DNA from: Pseudomonas sp. GD03919
GTDB taxonomy: Bacteria > Pseudomonadota > Gammaproteobacteria > Pseudomonadales > Pseudomonadaceae
NCBI RefSeq assembly: GCF_029814935.1
Contig: NZ_CP104582.1
Location: 1,302,001 to 1,366,000 of the forward strand
Reading direction: 5' to 3'
DNA: 64,000 nucleotides
Shown here: positions 51,729-63,149 of the stretch, in pieces
How the letters are laid out: every line of letters starts with the position of its first letter
Position numbering within the stretch: the stretch's first letter is position 1
Position numbers and translations under genes: made by a program
The notes under the pieces: generated by a model
Told to the model about the DNA's origin: nothing
The model's database searches: none
What the model saw: only the letters and a program-made list of their open reading frames with translations

Positions 51729-53180
51729 TTACACCATTTGATCGCCGACGTGGAGGATCTTCATGGTGTTGGTACCGCCGGTGCCGTGGTAGCTGTCGCC
51801 CTTGGTCAGGATGACCCAGTCACCCGGCTCGACCACGCCGCGCTTGAGCAACTCGTCCACCGCCGCCTGGCTGACCTTGTTCGCCGGCAGCGAGGCCGGG
51901 TCGAACGGCACGGTGTAGACGCCACGGAACAGCGCCACGCGGGCCTGGGCTTCGCGGTGCGGGGTGAAGGCGAAGATCGGGATCGACGAGCGGATGCGCG
52001 ACATGATCAGCGGGCTGTAGCCACTCTCGGTCAGGCTGATGATGGCCTTGACGCCCGGGAAGTGGTTGGCGGTGTACATGGTTGCCAGGGCCACGCTCTC
52101 GTCGCAACGCTGGAACTGGCGACCGATGCGGTGGCTGGACTGCTTGCTGGTCGGGTGCTTCTCGGCGCCCAGGCACACGCGGGCCATGGCCTGCACGGCT
52201 TCGACCGGGTATTCACCGGCGGCGCTTTCGGCCGAGAGCATCACCGCATCGGTGTAGTCCAGCGCGGCGTTGGCCACGTCGGAGACTTCGGCGCGGGTCG
52301 GCATCGGGCTGTGGATCATCGATTCCATCATCTGCGTGGCGGTGATCACCGCTTTGTTCAGGCGACGGGCGTGGGCGATGATCTTCTTCTGGATGCCGAC
52401 CAGCTCGGCGTCGCCGATTTCCACGGCCAGGTCGCCACGGGCGACCATTACTGCGTCACTGGCGCGAATCAGGCCGTCGAGGGCTTCGTCATCGGCCACA
52501 GCTTCGGCGCGTTCGATCTTGGCCACCAGCCAGGCGCTGCCGCCGGCTTCGGTGAGCAGGCGACGGGCGTAGTCCATGTCGGCGGCATCGCGCGGGAAGG
52601 ACACAGCCAGGTAATCCAGATCCATTTCGGCAGCGACCTTGATGTCGGCCTTGTCCTTCTCGGTCAGCGCCGGTGCGGTGAGGCCGCCGCCGCGGCGGTT
52701 GATACCCTTGTTGTCCGACAGCGGGCCGCCGATCACCACGCGGCAATGCAGCTCGTCGGCGCCCTTGAGCTCGACGCGCATGACCACGCGGCCATCATCG
52801 AGCAGCAGTTCGTCACCGACGTCGCAGTCCTGAATCAGCGCCGGGTAGTCGATACCGACCACTTCCTGGGTGCCGGCGGTGCGCGAGTGGCTGGAGGAGA
52901 GACGGAACAGGTCGCCTTCCTTGAGCTCGATGCGCTTGTTCTCGAACTTGGCGATACGGATCTTCGGGCCTTGCAGGTCGCCGAGCAGGGCGACATGGCG
53001 GCCGTGCTTGGCAGCCAGTTCGCGTACCAGGGCAGCGCGGGCCTTGTGGTCGTCCGGTGTGCCGTGGGAGAAGTTCAGACGGGCCACGTCGAGACCGGCG
53101 AGGATCAGTTGCTCCAGCACTTCCGGCGAGCTGCTGGCCGGGCCCAGGGTGGCGACGATTTTGGTGCGGCGAAAGGTCAT
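51729..53180 (-). CDS. pykA: Pyruvate kinase (PykA type)
   Basis: A 483-aa glycolytic enzyme converting PEP and ADP to pyruvate and ATP. RRTKIVATLGPASSSPEVLE starts the barrel; RLNFSHGTPDDH holds phosphate/K+ ligands; LVAKIERAEAV has catalytic Lys; MVARGDLAVEIG and ITATQMMESMIHSPMPTRAE are signature loops. Length and sequence fit the PykA (type II) branch. Monocistronic in view of the 71-base gap to the stress-protein gene. Confidence 0.95.
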   Translation of the reverse strand: MTFRRTKIVATLGPASSSPEVLEQLILAGLDVARLNFSHGTPDDHKARAALVRELAAKHGRHVALLGDLQGPKIRIAKFENKRIELKEGDLFRLSSSHSRTAGTQEVVGIDYPALIQDCDVGDELLLDDGRVVMRVELKGADELHCRVVIGGPLSDNKGINRRGGGLTAPALTEKDKADIKVAAEMDLDYLAVSFPRDAADMDYARRLLTEAGGSAWLVAKIERAEAVADDEALDGLIRASDAVMVARGDLAVEIGDAELVGIQKKIIAHARRLNKAVITATQMMESMIHSPMPTRAEVSDVANAALDYTDAVMLSAESAAGEYPVEAVQAMARVCLGAEKHPTSKQSSHRIGRQFQRCDESVALATMYTANHFPGVKAIISLTESGYSPLIMSRIRSSIPIFAFTPHREAQARVALFRGVYTVPFDPASLPANKVSQAAVDELLKRGVVEPGDWVILTKGDSYHGTGGTNTMKILHVGDQMV

Positions 53181-53251
53181 GCACGAACTCCCTATTCAAC
53201 GATGGAGAGCAGGCTACTACGGCCTTTCGCTGTAGTCATTGTTGCCGTGCA

Positions 53252-54160
53252 CTACCCTTTGCCATCGGGTTTGATCACCAGCAGGTCGCACTCGATACGT
53301 TCCAGCACGCGCTCTGCGGTATGACCGATCAGCAGGCTGTCCAGATGGCCACGGGCGATGATGCCCATCAGCAACAGACCGACTTTGTGCTGACGCACGA
53401 AGCGCGGGATGACTTCTTCGGCAAAACCGTCCAGCAGGTGGGCCTGTGCAGGGGCGATGCTGTGCTGGGCGATCAACTGGTCGAAAGCCTGGCGATGTTC
53501 GCGGCTGCATTGGCTCATGTAGTCTTCATATTCCTGCGCTACCTCGGCACTGAACAGCAACGAACGCGGCAGCGGCGCTTGTGCGTGCAGATAATGCGCC
53601 TGCATGTCCAGGGCACCTTCCAGCACCTGGCTGGTGCGTATCAGTTGATGATCGAGGGCGGCGGGTTTGTCGGCACTGTGCAGTGGATCGAGTGCCGCGC
53701 ACAGGTTCTGGCCCAGAGGCTCGGCATCCTGTACCAGCCACAGCGGTACCGGGCAACGACGAATCAATTGCCAGCTGGTATCGCTCAGCAACAGGCGGCG
53801 CAGTGCACTGCTGGGCTGCGTCGAGGTGAAGAGGATGTCGGGTTGCAGCACGGCGACGCGGGCCAGGATCTCTTCGTGGCGCCGCTTGCCCCAGCGCACA
53901 TCCACCTCGATCCTGAACCCCTCATCGCTCAGATGAGCGACGCTGGCGCGCAGCGCTTCGTGGTTTTGCCGCAGGATGCTTTCACGGGCGCGGTTGAGCA
54001 TGTGGCTATCCAGCAAGCCGCCATCCAGGCTCGGGTGATAGTCGATCTGCAGCAGGTGCAGTTCGGCGCCGGTCTTGCGCGCCACGTCGGCTGCACGTTG
54101 CAGGGCGGGTTGTTGCGGATGCTCGGCGTCGATGACGACCAGCAGTCGTTGCAGGTTCAT
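53252..54160 (-). CDS. Tandem universal stress protein
   Basis: A 302-aa protein with two UspA domains (about 1-140 and 150-300): LLVVIDAEHPQQPALQRAAD opens the first and LLLMGIIARGHLDSLLIGHT with the G-x2-G-x9-G type nucleotide loop closes the second. In P. aeruginosa the pykA-adjacent homologue is one of the ANR-dependent stress proteins used in anaerobic survival. An ANR/FNR-type box 60 bases upstream of this ATG fits that. The frame extends 20 codons further upstream; the chosen ATG gives the USP start. Confidence 0.9.
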   Translation of the reverse strand: MNLQRLLVVIDAEHPQQPALQRAADVARKTGAELHLLQIDYHPSLDGGLLDSHMLNRARESILRQNHEALRASVAHLSDEGFRIEVDVRWGKRRHEEILARVAVLQPDILFTSTQPSSALRRLLLSDTSWQLIRRCPVPLWLVQDAEPLGQNLCAALDPLHSADKPAALDHQLIRTSQVLEGALDMQAHYLHAQAPLPRSLLFSAEVAQEYEDYMSQCSREHRQAFDQLIAQHSIAPAQAHLLDGFAEEVIPRFVRQHKVGLLLMGIIARGHLDSLLIGHTAERVLERIECDLLVIKPDGKG

Positions 54161-54219
54161 GGCTGCGTCCTCGTCTGGAATCTGTATTCGTATTACAGAC
54201 CCTGTTGCGCCTGGCGTCA

Positions 54220-54233
54220 TTGATATAGATCAG
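54220..54233 (-). promoter_or_regulatory. ANR/FNR-type box
   Basis: TTGATATAGATCAG matches 9 of the 10 specified positions of TTGAT-N4-ATCAA. It is 60 bases upstream of the tandem universal stress protein start, a normal position for an ANR-activated class II promoter. Confidence 0.75.
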
Positions 54234-54319
54234 CGCATGCCGCCCTGGTGCCGAGGCCACAACAGCGGGTTCAGTTTTGTCCGGTGCTGTCGATACACTG
54301 CTCACTGGAGGACTTGCCC

Positions 54320-54694
54320 ATGCGTACCCTGATCATTCTGGCCGTGGCCCTGGCTGCCACGGGTTGTACCCGCGTCTCGCTCGACCATCATCTGAACAAC
54401 GCCTATCGCGCCTACAACGAAGGCGATTGTGCGCAGGTCGCGCTGGAGCTGTCGCAGGCCGAGCGCAAGAGCCGTTCGCGCAGTTATCTGCAGCCGGAGA
54501 TTTCCCTGTTGCGTGGCCAGTGTCTGGAGCGTGAGAGCCTGTTCGTCGATGCCGCGCAGACCTACCAGTTCATTATCACGCGCTATCCGGCCAGCGAGTA
54601 TGCCTATCGCGCCCGTGCCCGGCTGCAGACCCTGGAGCAGTTGGGTCACCACAGCCCTGCGCCTGCGGCCAAAGTCAGCCCGGCCGCACTCTGA
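54320..54694 (+). CDS. Small TPR-like lipoprotein
   Basis: A 124-aa lipoprotein. The signal MRTLIILAVALAATGC ends in a lipobox with C16; the rest is a helical repeat region (NNAYRAYNEGDCAQVALELS; DAAQTYQFIITRYPASEYAY) like the TPR part of Bam/Ybg-type lipoproteins. Start chosen for the signal peptide; GGAGG is upstream. Role unknown. Confidence 0.82.
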   Translation: MRTLIILAVALAATGCTRVSLDHHLNNAYRAYNEGDCAQVALELSQAERKSRSRSYLQPEISLLRGQCLERESLFVDAAQTYQFIITRYPASEYAYRARARLQTLEQLGHHSPAPAAKVSPAAL

Positions 54695-54767
54695 ACCTTT
54701 TGTCGCGGATATTTCTCGCCAGTGCGGCGGGGTATAAGCTGGCGCGTGTCTCTCACGGAGGATGAAC

Positions 54768-55190
54768 ATGCGCTACTGGTTGCTGATCGTGGCGCTGCTG
54801 CCGACTCTGGCCGCAGCGGAAATCTATCGCTGGACGGATGAACAAGGCCGCGTGCATTTCGGCCAGCGCCCCGTGGCCGGTGCTGAGACCGTACAGGTCA
54901 GGCCTCAGGTGGTCGAGCGTGATGCGCATACGCTCGAGCGTGAGGCGCGCAGCCAGCGTTTTTATGAAGCCCGTCGTGAGGAGGCGCAGCAGGCGGCAGC
55001 CGCCGCGTCTGCGCAACGTGAAGAGCGCGCCAGCGAATGCGGTGATCTGCGTCGGCGCCTGGCACAGATGCCCGAGGGGTACAGTTATTACCGTACGGAC
55101 GCCAATGGCGAACGTATCTACTACAGTGATGAGGAAACCGACGCCGCTCGTCGCCAACTGCGTGAGCGGATAGCCCAACGCTGTGCTTGA
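54768..55190 (+). CDS. DUF4124-containing exported protein
   Basis: A 140-aa protein with a Sec signal (MRYWLLIVALLPTLAAA) followed by a DUF4124 segment (EIYRWTDEQGRVHFGQRP) and a charged coiled coil (about 50-100). The ATG at 54768 has GGAGG six bases upstream; another ATG two codons earlier is too close to the RBS. Function unknown. Confidence 0.85.
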   Translation: MRYWLLIVALLPTLAAAEIYRWTDEQGRVHFGQRPVAGAETVQVRPQVVERDAHTLEREARSQRFYEARREEAQQAAAAASAQREERASECGDLRRRLAQMPEGYSYYRTDANGERIYYSDEETDAARRQLRERIAQRCA

Positions 55191-55249
55191 GGGTGGTTTA
55201 GTGGCCAGAGTGGGGCCATACTCGAATCCTTTTGTAGCGATATGCCATC

Positions 55250-55606
55250 ATGCGTAGCCAGCGCCGAATCGAACGCCACCAGTTGCCCTACTACCTGAAG
55301 GTGTTCAACCGCATCACCGACAAGCCGATGGGCTTCATCGGCAATGTCTCGCTCGACGGTCTGATGCTCATCAGCCAGTTGCCGATGCTGGTGGGGGCGC
55401 GTTTCGACATGCGTCTGAAGATTCCGGGCCAGCCAGGCATGCACTTCATCGATTTTTCTGCCAACTGCCAGTGGTGCCGTGAAGACCTCACGCCCGGTGT
55501 CTACGATTCCGGCTTCGCGCTGGTGGCGCCGCCTGCCGATTACGTCGAGATGATCGACGCCTTGCGTTACTACTTCAGTTTTCACGGCCTGCCGGCTTCG
55601 GCCTGA
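55250..55606 (+). CDS. Single-domain PilZ protein
   Basis: A 118-aa PilZ-domain protein. The c-di-GMP-binding RRIERHQL (RxxxR) at residues 5-12 and GNVSLDGLML (NxSxxG) at 31-40 are both intact, so c-di-GMP binding is expected. No other domain is attached. It lies 60 bases after the DUF4124 gene. Its partner and output are unknown; c-di-GMP enzymes elsewhere in this window include the SadC-like cyclase. Confidence 0.88.
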   Translation: MRSQRRIERHQLPYYLKVFNRITDKPMGFIGNVSLDGLMLISQLPMLVGARFDMRLKIPGQPGMHFIDFSANCQWCREDLTPGVYDSGFALVAPPADYVEMIDALRYYFSFHGLPASA

Positions 55607-55619
55607 CCTTCCCTGCGAT

Positions 55620-56423
55620 TCAATGCACCGCCGGCGTGCGTGCCAGCTTGCGCAGGCGCTCACTCAGCTTCAGGCGCAAGCCGTCTTCGTCGCAGAACAA
55701 CAGTGCGTGCTCCAGGTCGTAGCGCTCGCCTTGCGGGCAGTCGAGTTGCCGATATACGTCGGCGCGGGCCAGATGGTCGGCCAGCGCCGCTGGGCCAAGC
55801 AGCAGGACGCGCTCGGCGTCCTTGAGTGCCGCATCCGGGGTATCGTGCTGCATGTGCAGCATGCGCAGATTACGTGACAGGCGCCGCAGCATGGCCTGGG
55901 CGTCGGCCGTTTGCAGATGTTCGGCACTGAGTTCGGCGCCCGGGCCCAGCTGGCGATAGAGCTGATCACGGCAATCGCGCGTATACAGGCGGCGCCCGCC
56001 GCAGGGGTCGAGCAGATGGTCGGCGCCGGGGACGCGCAGCATGAAATGGCCGGGGAAGTTAACACCCTGCAAAGGAATCTCCAGGCGTCGCGCCAACTCC
56101 AGGGCGATCAGCGCCAGCGCCAGCGGCTGGCCACGTCGGCGGCGCAGCACTTCATGCAGCAGGGCATGGCGTGGGCGGGAGAGGCCTGCGTCGTCCTCCT
56201 GAAAATCCAGTTCGGCCAGCCGGCGTAGCAGCGGCTGGGCCAGTTCGCGAGCCGGCAGGACGGGTAATCCGGCGCTGACCTGCAACTGCAAACCGTGCAG
56301 ATCATTCAGCACCTGCGCGGGCTGAAGCTCGGGATCATGTTCGGCGGCGACCCACAGTGCCGCCTCGAACAGGGCGGGAGGATCGCGTTGCAGGCACTGC
56401 AGGCAGGCTTGGCGTGGGCTCAT
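55620..56423 (-). CDS. SirB1-family transglutaminase-like/TPR protein
   Basis: A 267-aa protein of the SirB1 family. The transglutaminase-like core reads RRRGQPLALALIALELARRL, NFPGHFMLRVPG (with His) and LLDPCGGRRLYTRDC, followed by helical repeats (LKDAERVLLLGPAALADHLA). GGAG precedes the ATG; the codon four earlier is GTG in the same frame and was not used. Function unassigned; convergent with the PilZ gene. Confidence 0.82.
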   Translation of the reverse strand: MSPRQACLQCLQRDPPALFEAALWVAAEHDPELQPAQVLNDLHGLQLQVSAGLPVLPARELAQPLLRRLAELDFQEDDAGLSRPRHALLHEVLRRRRGQPLALALIALELARRLEIPLQGVNFPGHFMLRVPGADHLLDPCGGRRLYTRDCRDQLYRQLGPGAELSAEHLQTADAQAMLRRLSRNLRMLHMQHDTPDAALKDAERVLLLGPAALADHLARADVYRQLDCPQGERYDLEHALLFCDEDGLRLKLSERLRKLARTPAVH

Positions 56424-56524
56424 CGCATTCTCCACAGACTTGTGCTGTTTTTAGCCGCTGGCAGGATCGTCGTCCAGTGGGCCTCTCCTATACTGAGGCG
56501 TGACATCAGACCCGGAGCGCAGCC

Positions 56525-57547
56525 ATGTTCAGCATGATGCAAGCCGCCCAGCTCGAAGCTCTGCACCTGGCCGAGGATCCGGCCAGCGGCCTCAGGGTCG
56601 TTATCGCCATTCACAATACCCGCTTCGGGCCAGCGCTCGGCGGTTGCCGCTACCTGGCCTATGCCGATGAACAGAGTGCCATTGCCGATGCCATTCGCCT
56701 GGCTCAGGGCATGAGCTACAAGGCGGCGCTGGCCGGCATCGATCATGGCGGCGGCAAGGCGGTGATCATCCGTCCTGCGCATGTACCCAGCCGTGCCGCT
56801 GTGTTCGAAGCTTTCGGGCGCTTTATCGAAACCTTCAATGGACGCTACATCACCGCCATCGACAGCGGCACCTCCAGTGCCGACATGGACTGCATCGCCC
56901 AGTACACCAATCATGTCACCAGCACGACCCGGGAAGGTGACCCGTCGCCGCATACGGCGCTGGGTGTTTTTGCCGGGATTCGCACCACGGCTCAGGCACG
57001 TCTGGGCAGTGACGACCTGGAAGGTTTGCGGGTGGGCATACAGGGGCTGGGCAATGTCGGCTTCGCCCTGGCCGAAGCGCTGCATGCTGCCGGGGCCGAA
57101 CTGCTGGTCAGCGATCTTGATGCCGGGCGTGTGCAACTGGCTGTCGAGCAACTGGGCGCGCATCCGGTTGCCTGCGATGCACTGCTCAGCACGCCATGCG
57201 ACATCCTCGCGCCTTGCGGTCTGGGTGGCGTGCTGAATGCGCAGACGGTCGCCCACCTGCGCTGCGCAGCGGTGGCAGGGGCTGCCAACAATCAGCTGGC
57301 CAGCCCCGATGTGGCCGATCAGTTGGAAGCGCGGGGTATTCTCTACGCGCCGGATTACGTGCTCAATGCGGGCGGGCTGATCTACGTGGCGCTGCGTCAT
57401 CGCGGTGAGGCGCTGGCGGCGATCACGGCGCACCTGGCGCAAATCAGTCAGCGGCTCATGGAAATCTACGCCCACGCCCAGGCTGAAAAACGCTCCCCGG
57501 CGCGCGTTGCCGACTACCTCGCCGAGCGCCTGCTGTACGACGCGTAG
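56525..57547 (+). CDS. Leucine dehydrogenase-type amino-acid dehydrogenase
   Basis: A 340-aa NAD-dependent Glu/Leu/Phe/Val dehydrogenase. GPALGGCRYLAYADEQSAIAD, MSYKAALAGIDHGGGKAVI (catalytic lysines) and GIQGLGNVGFALAEAL (Rossmann) are intact; FGPALGGCR and the size favour leucine dehydrogenase. It would deaminate branched-chain amino acids to 2-oxo acids. Divergent from the SirB1 gene. Confidence 0.9.
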   Translation: MFSMMQAAQLEALHLAEDPASGLRVVIAIHNTRFGPALGGCRYLAYADEQSAIADAIRLAQGMSYKAALAGIDHGGGKAVIIRPAHVPSRAAVFEAFGRFIETFNGRYITAIDSGTSSADMDCIAQYTNHVTSTTREGDPSPHTALGVFAGIRTTAQARLGSDDLEGLRVGIQGLGNVGFALAEALHAAGAELLVSDLDAGRVQLAVEQLGAHPVACDALLSTPCDILAPCGLGGVLNAQTVAHLRCAAVAGAANNQLASPDVADQLEARGILYAPDYVLNAGGLIYVALRHRGEALAAITAHLAQISQRLMEIYAHAQAEKRSPARVADYLAERLLYDA

Positions 57548-57569
57548 TCGCTAGCCGAGGTTTGCGCGG

Positions 57570-57974
57570 TCAATGAGCGTCGAATTCGCCCTGATAGCAC
57601 ACCGGCGAACTCGGCGAATCATGGCGCAGTAGTTCCTCTTCGAGAAAATCGGCCAGCACGCGCGCGTTGTTGTGCGTTTCGTCGCGTGCCGCATAGAGCA
57701 GCGTCACCGTGCCCTGTGTGGCCCGGTGCAGCAGGCGCTGCCAGTGTTCGGGGTGGGCGCACAGTTCACGGCGGTAGGCCTTGCGAAAATCATCGAAAGC
57801 CTCGGGGCGATGGGCGAAGGACTTGCGCAGCTCGCTGGAAGGAGCGACCTCGGCTAGCCATTCATCGAGCGTCAGGGCCTCCCTGGACATACCGCGAGGC
57901 CAGAGGCGGTCGACCAGCACGCGCTGCCCGTCGCTGGCTTCGGCCTTGAGATAAACCCGCTTGCACTGGATCAT
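57570..57974 (-). CDS. DUF488 family protein
   Basis: A 134-aa DUF488 protein with VLVDRLWPRGMSREAL and WQRLLHRATQGTVTLLYAAR. The family is widespread, with roles unproven. Start MIQCKRVYLK chosen as in homologues. Convergent with the leucine dehydrogenase gene. Confidence 0.88.
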   Translation of the reverse strand: MIQCKRVYLKAEASDGQRVLVDRLWPRGMSREALTLDEWLAEVAPSSELRKSFAHRPEAFDDFRKAYRRELCAHPEHWQRLLHRATQGTVTLLYAARDETHNNARVLADFLEEELLRHDSPSSPVCYQGEFDAH

Positions 57975-58056
57975 GGAACTGCCTCCTGCGCCTGCGGCAA
58001 TGTCGCACTTGGCGCGGTTTGCCGGCTCGATTAGCGTGTGTGGGGGAGGAGTCACC

Positions 58057-58299
58057 ATGGACTATTTCATCATCGTCGTCACCACGGCTGCCGGCCTGTA
58101 CTTTCACTGGTGGCTGTTTCGCCGTATTCGTCAGTGGACCGATCGTGACCTGGCGCTGTCCTTCGCCGAAGGTAACGAGCACAAGCGTCAGTACATGCTG
58201 GAACAGTTGGCCCGTGCCCGGCGTGAGGGGGTAAAGCGGCGAGACTTGCCGGTCTGGCTGGAGCAGGCCGCAGCGCAGTATCCCGTCAGTCACGCATAG
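58057..58299 (+). CDS. Small membrane-anchored protein, function unknown
   Basis: An 80-aa protein with one N-terminal membrane helix (MDYFIIVVTTAAGLYFHWWL) and a basic, helical cytoplasmic tail. A strong RBS GGAGGA precedes the ATG. Divergent from the DUF488 gene. No family recognised. Confidence 0.7.
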   Translation: MDYFIIVVTTAAGLYFHWWLFRRIRQWTDRDLALSFAEGNEHKRQYMLEQLARARREGVKRRDLPVWLEQAAAQYPVSHA

Positions 58300-58338
58300 G
58301 TCGAGGCCCCGTTGGAGGAACGGGGTCGCGGTTCCTGG

Positions 58339-58602
58339 TCATTCGCTGGCGGTGTCGATTTCCAGTTCGTCGAGCGCGTCCGGCTGGCTCTTGAACGCCT
58401 TGGCAAAGACGTCGCGATTCTTGGCCATGAAGATACCCAGCTCCTCGCCCTGTTCCTCGCTCAGGGATGGAACCGCCTTGTGCAGTACCTCGCTCAGGCG
58501 CTCGGCCAGTTCCAGCATCTTGTCGTAACGGTCGGCTTCGGCCTTATCCATGAACAAGCGCTCCGGATCGCGACTGCTGCGATACACCACTTCGACGGCC
58601 AT
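58339..58602 (-). CDS. yebG: YebG-family protein, SOS-regulated
   Basis: An 87-aa protein of the YebG family. MAVEVVYRSSRDPERLFMDK and EADRYDKMLELAERLSEVL match the family's N-terminal strand-helix pattern. E. coli yebG is an SOS gene. A near-ideal LexA box lies 39 bases upstream of this ATG, so it is very probably damage-inducible here too. Function of YebG itself is unclear. Confidence 0.9.
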   Translation of the reverse strand: MAVEVVYRSSRDPERLFMDKAEADRYDKMLELAERLSEVLHKAVPSLSEEQGEELGIFMAKNRDVFAKAFKSQPDALDELEIDTASE

Positions 58603-58640
58603 TCATCACCTCATCTGCCTTCATGCGTGTCTGTTGGTAA

Positions 58641-58656
58641 CTGTTTATTTATACAG
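58641..58656 (-). promoter_or_regulatory. LexA box
   Basis: CTGTTTATTTATACAG (plus strand) reads as CTGTATAAATAAACAG on the minus strand, matching CTGT-N8-ACAG with an AT-rich core. It precedes yebG, a known SOS gene. Confidence 0.85.
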
Positions 58657-58710
58657 TAATCCAAGCATAAAGAACTCGCTACCGTTTTGCCAGCAGCGAG
58701 TGTCGAGAAT

Positions 58711-59685
58711 TCAGCGGTCGCTACGGATCGGGCTGAACTCGACGGGTACCCAGGCGTAGCCTTGGGCTTCCTTGCGTACGTGGCCCAGGCCGGGGAAGGG
58801 CAGGTGCGCACCAGCGACCCACAGCTTGTCTGTGGCCGCTTCGGCCAGGATGCGTTGGCGGGATTGCCTGGCCTGGTCGCTGTCGACATCGAACTCGATG
58901 ACCACTTCAGGCTTGGCGAACTGCACGGCGTGGTTATGCAGAATGTCGCCCCATACCAGCAGGCTCTGTCCACCCGATTTGAACAGGTAAGAGGTATGTC
59001 CGGGCGTGTGTCCTGGGCTCGCTACCAGGCTGACGCCAGGCAACAATTCGCCTTCTGTCTTGTAGGGCTTGAGCTTGTTCATCTTGGCATAGGGTGCGAC
59101 TGCCTGTTGCGCCATCTTGAACATGCCCTGCATGCCTTCGGGGGCCTTGGCCATGGTCGCCTCGTCTAGCCAGAATTCAGCCTCCGCCTGCGGCACCTCC
59201 ACGGTCGCGTTGGGGTAGGCCGGGCTGCCGTCGGCGTTGACCAGGCCGCAGGCATGGTCCGGGTGCAGGTGGGTGAGCAGCACGGTATCCACCTGCTCCG
59301 GCTGGTAGCCGGATGCCTTGAGGTTGGTCTGCACCACGCCGAGAGTCGGGCCGAAGCACTTGGCGGCGCCGGTATCGATCAGCACCAGGTTGTCGCCGGT
59401 GTTGATCAGGTAGGCGTTGACTGCAGTCTGCACGCCTTTCTCGGACGCCACGAACATGCGTGCCAGCAGCGATTGCAGGTCCTTGTCATCGATGCCCTTG
59501 AGCAGGCTGGCAGGCAGGTCGACGTAGCCGTCATACAGAGCGGTGACTTCGAAGTCACCGAGTGCCATACGGTAGTAGCCCGGTACCTGGGTCTTCTGTT
59601 GTGCCGGTGCGGCCGCCTGCAGCGGCAGGCTGACCAGGGCGATCATGACGGACGACAATGCGGTGTTCAGCGAGAAAAGACGCAT
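58711..59685 (-). CDS. Periplasmic MBL-fold metallo-hydrolase
   Basis: A 324-aa metallo-beta-lactamase-fold enzyme. The Sec signal MRLFSLNTALSSVMIALVSL ends near residue 25; metal ligands are in LLTHLHPDHACGL (HxHxDH), PGHTPGHTSYLF and WGDILHNH. Family includes lactonases and phosphodiesterases; the substrate is unknown. It has its own promoter; a divergent PsiE gene lies 227 bases away. Confidence 0.9.
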   Translation of the reverse strand: MRLFSLNTALSSVMIALVSLPLQAAAPAQQKTQVPGYYRMALGDFEVTALYDGYVDLPASLLKGIDDKDLQSLLARMFVASEKGVQTAVNAYLINTGDNLVLIDTGAAKCFGPTLGVVQTNLKASGYQPEQVDTVLLTHLHPDHACGLVNADGSPAYPNATVEVPQAEAEFWLDEATMAKAPEGMQGMFKMAQQAVAPYAKMNKLKPYKTEGELLPGVSLVASPGHTPGHTSYLFKSGGQSLLVWGDILHNHAVQFAKPEVVIEFDVDSDQARQSRQRILAEAATDKLWVAGAHLPFPGLGHVRKEAQGYAWVPVEFSPIRSDR

Positions 59686-59912
59686 GGGGGATCCTTCATT
59701 GAGAGTGGCGATGCCGTAGTGTGCGACGTGTCGGGGTATCTTAGCGAGCCTGTGATGTCAGTTTCAGCCTCGTCGCGGTCGGCTGGAGCGCGCCAAATCG
59801 TCACATCGCAGCGGCATCCTCGGGCTGGTCTTTTTCCTGCATGATTGTTTCTTGCGAATACCCGAGGTGGGGATTCGGGGTGGTTTGCCAGGTCTCGTGG
59901 GGGAGTTGAAGG

Positions 59913-60407
59913 ATGAATTGGGCTGAGCGCTTGCGCGAAAACATGCACGGTCTGGCGGAGTCGCTGGGCAATCTGCTGATGGAGGCCTTTCATTACCTGG
60001 CCTTGTTCGCCATTGGGGCGATCACGGCCTGGGCGGGGGTGATGACCTTCATCGGCATGCTGGAGAAGGGCCACATCACGGTCGATGACATTCTGCTGCT
60101 GTTCATCTATCTGGAGTTGGCGGCGATGGTGGGGATCTATTTCAAGACCAACCACATGCCGATCCGCTTCATGATCTACGTGGCGATCACCGCGCTGACC
60201 CGCTTGCTGATTTCCGACATCTCCCACACCCATAAGCCGAGCTGGGGCGTGGTGATGGTTTCCGGGGCGATCCTGCTGCTGGCTTTGGCGATTCTGGTGG
60301 TGCGCTACGCCTCGTCGCGCTTTCCGGCCGTGGCCGGCCCGCACCCCCGCAGCAAGGCGCGCAACCGTGAGGATGCCGAGGCCGAGCGCGACGATACGTC
60401 TGACTGA
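59913..60407 (+). CDS. psiE: PsiE-family membrane protein
   Basis: A 164-aa protein with four membrane helices, matching the phosphate-starvation-inducible PsiE family: VDDILLLFIYLELAAMVGIY and NHMPIRFMIYVAITALTRLL are the most conserved stretches. The charged C-terminus (KARNREDAEAERDD) is cytoplasmic. No clear Pho box was recognised upstream, so phosphate control is family inference. Confidence 0.87.
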   Translation: MNWAERLRENMHGLAESLGNLLMEAFHYLALFAIGAITAWAGVMTFIGMLEKGHITVDDILLLFIYLELAAMVGIYFKTNHMPIRFMIYVAITALTRLLISDISHTHKPSWGVVMVSGAILLLALAILVVRYASSRFPAVAGPHPRSKARNREDAEAERDDTSD

Positions 60408-60455
60408 AACGTCGGGTGGAGCGATGATGGGCGCTCCAGCCAGTGAGGCCAGGTG

Positions 60456-63086
<2,631 letters not shown>

Positions 63087-63149
63087 CAACGAAACCCCGA
63101 GGCAGAAATGAATGGGCGCATGACTGGGCCGTAGCAATGCAAAGCCGCA

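Noticed and set aside
59686..59912. Pho box upstream of psiE
   Set aside because: CTGTGATGTCAG was considered but does not repeat with the spacing required.
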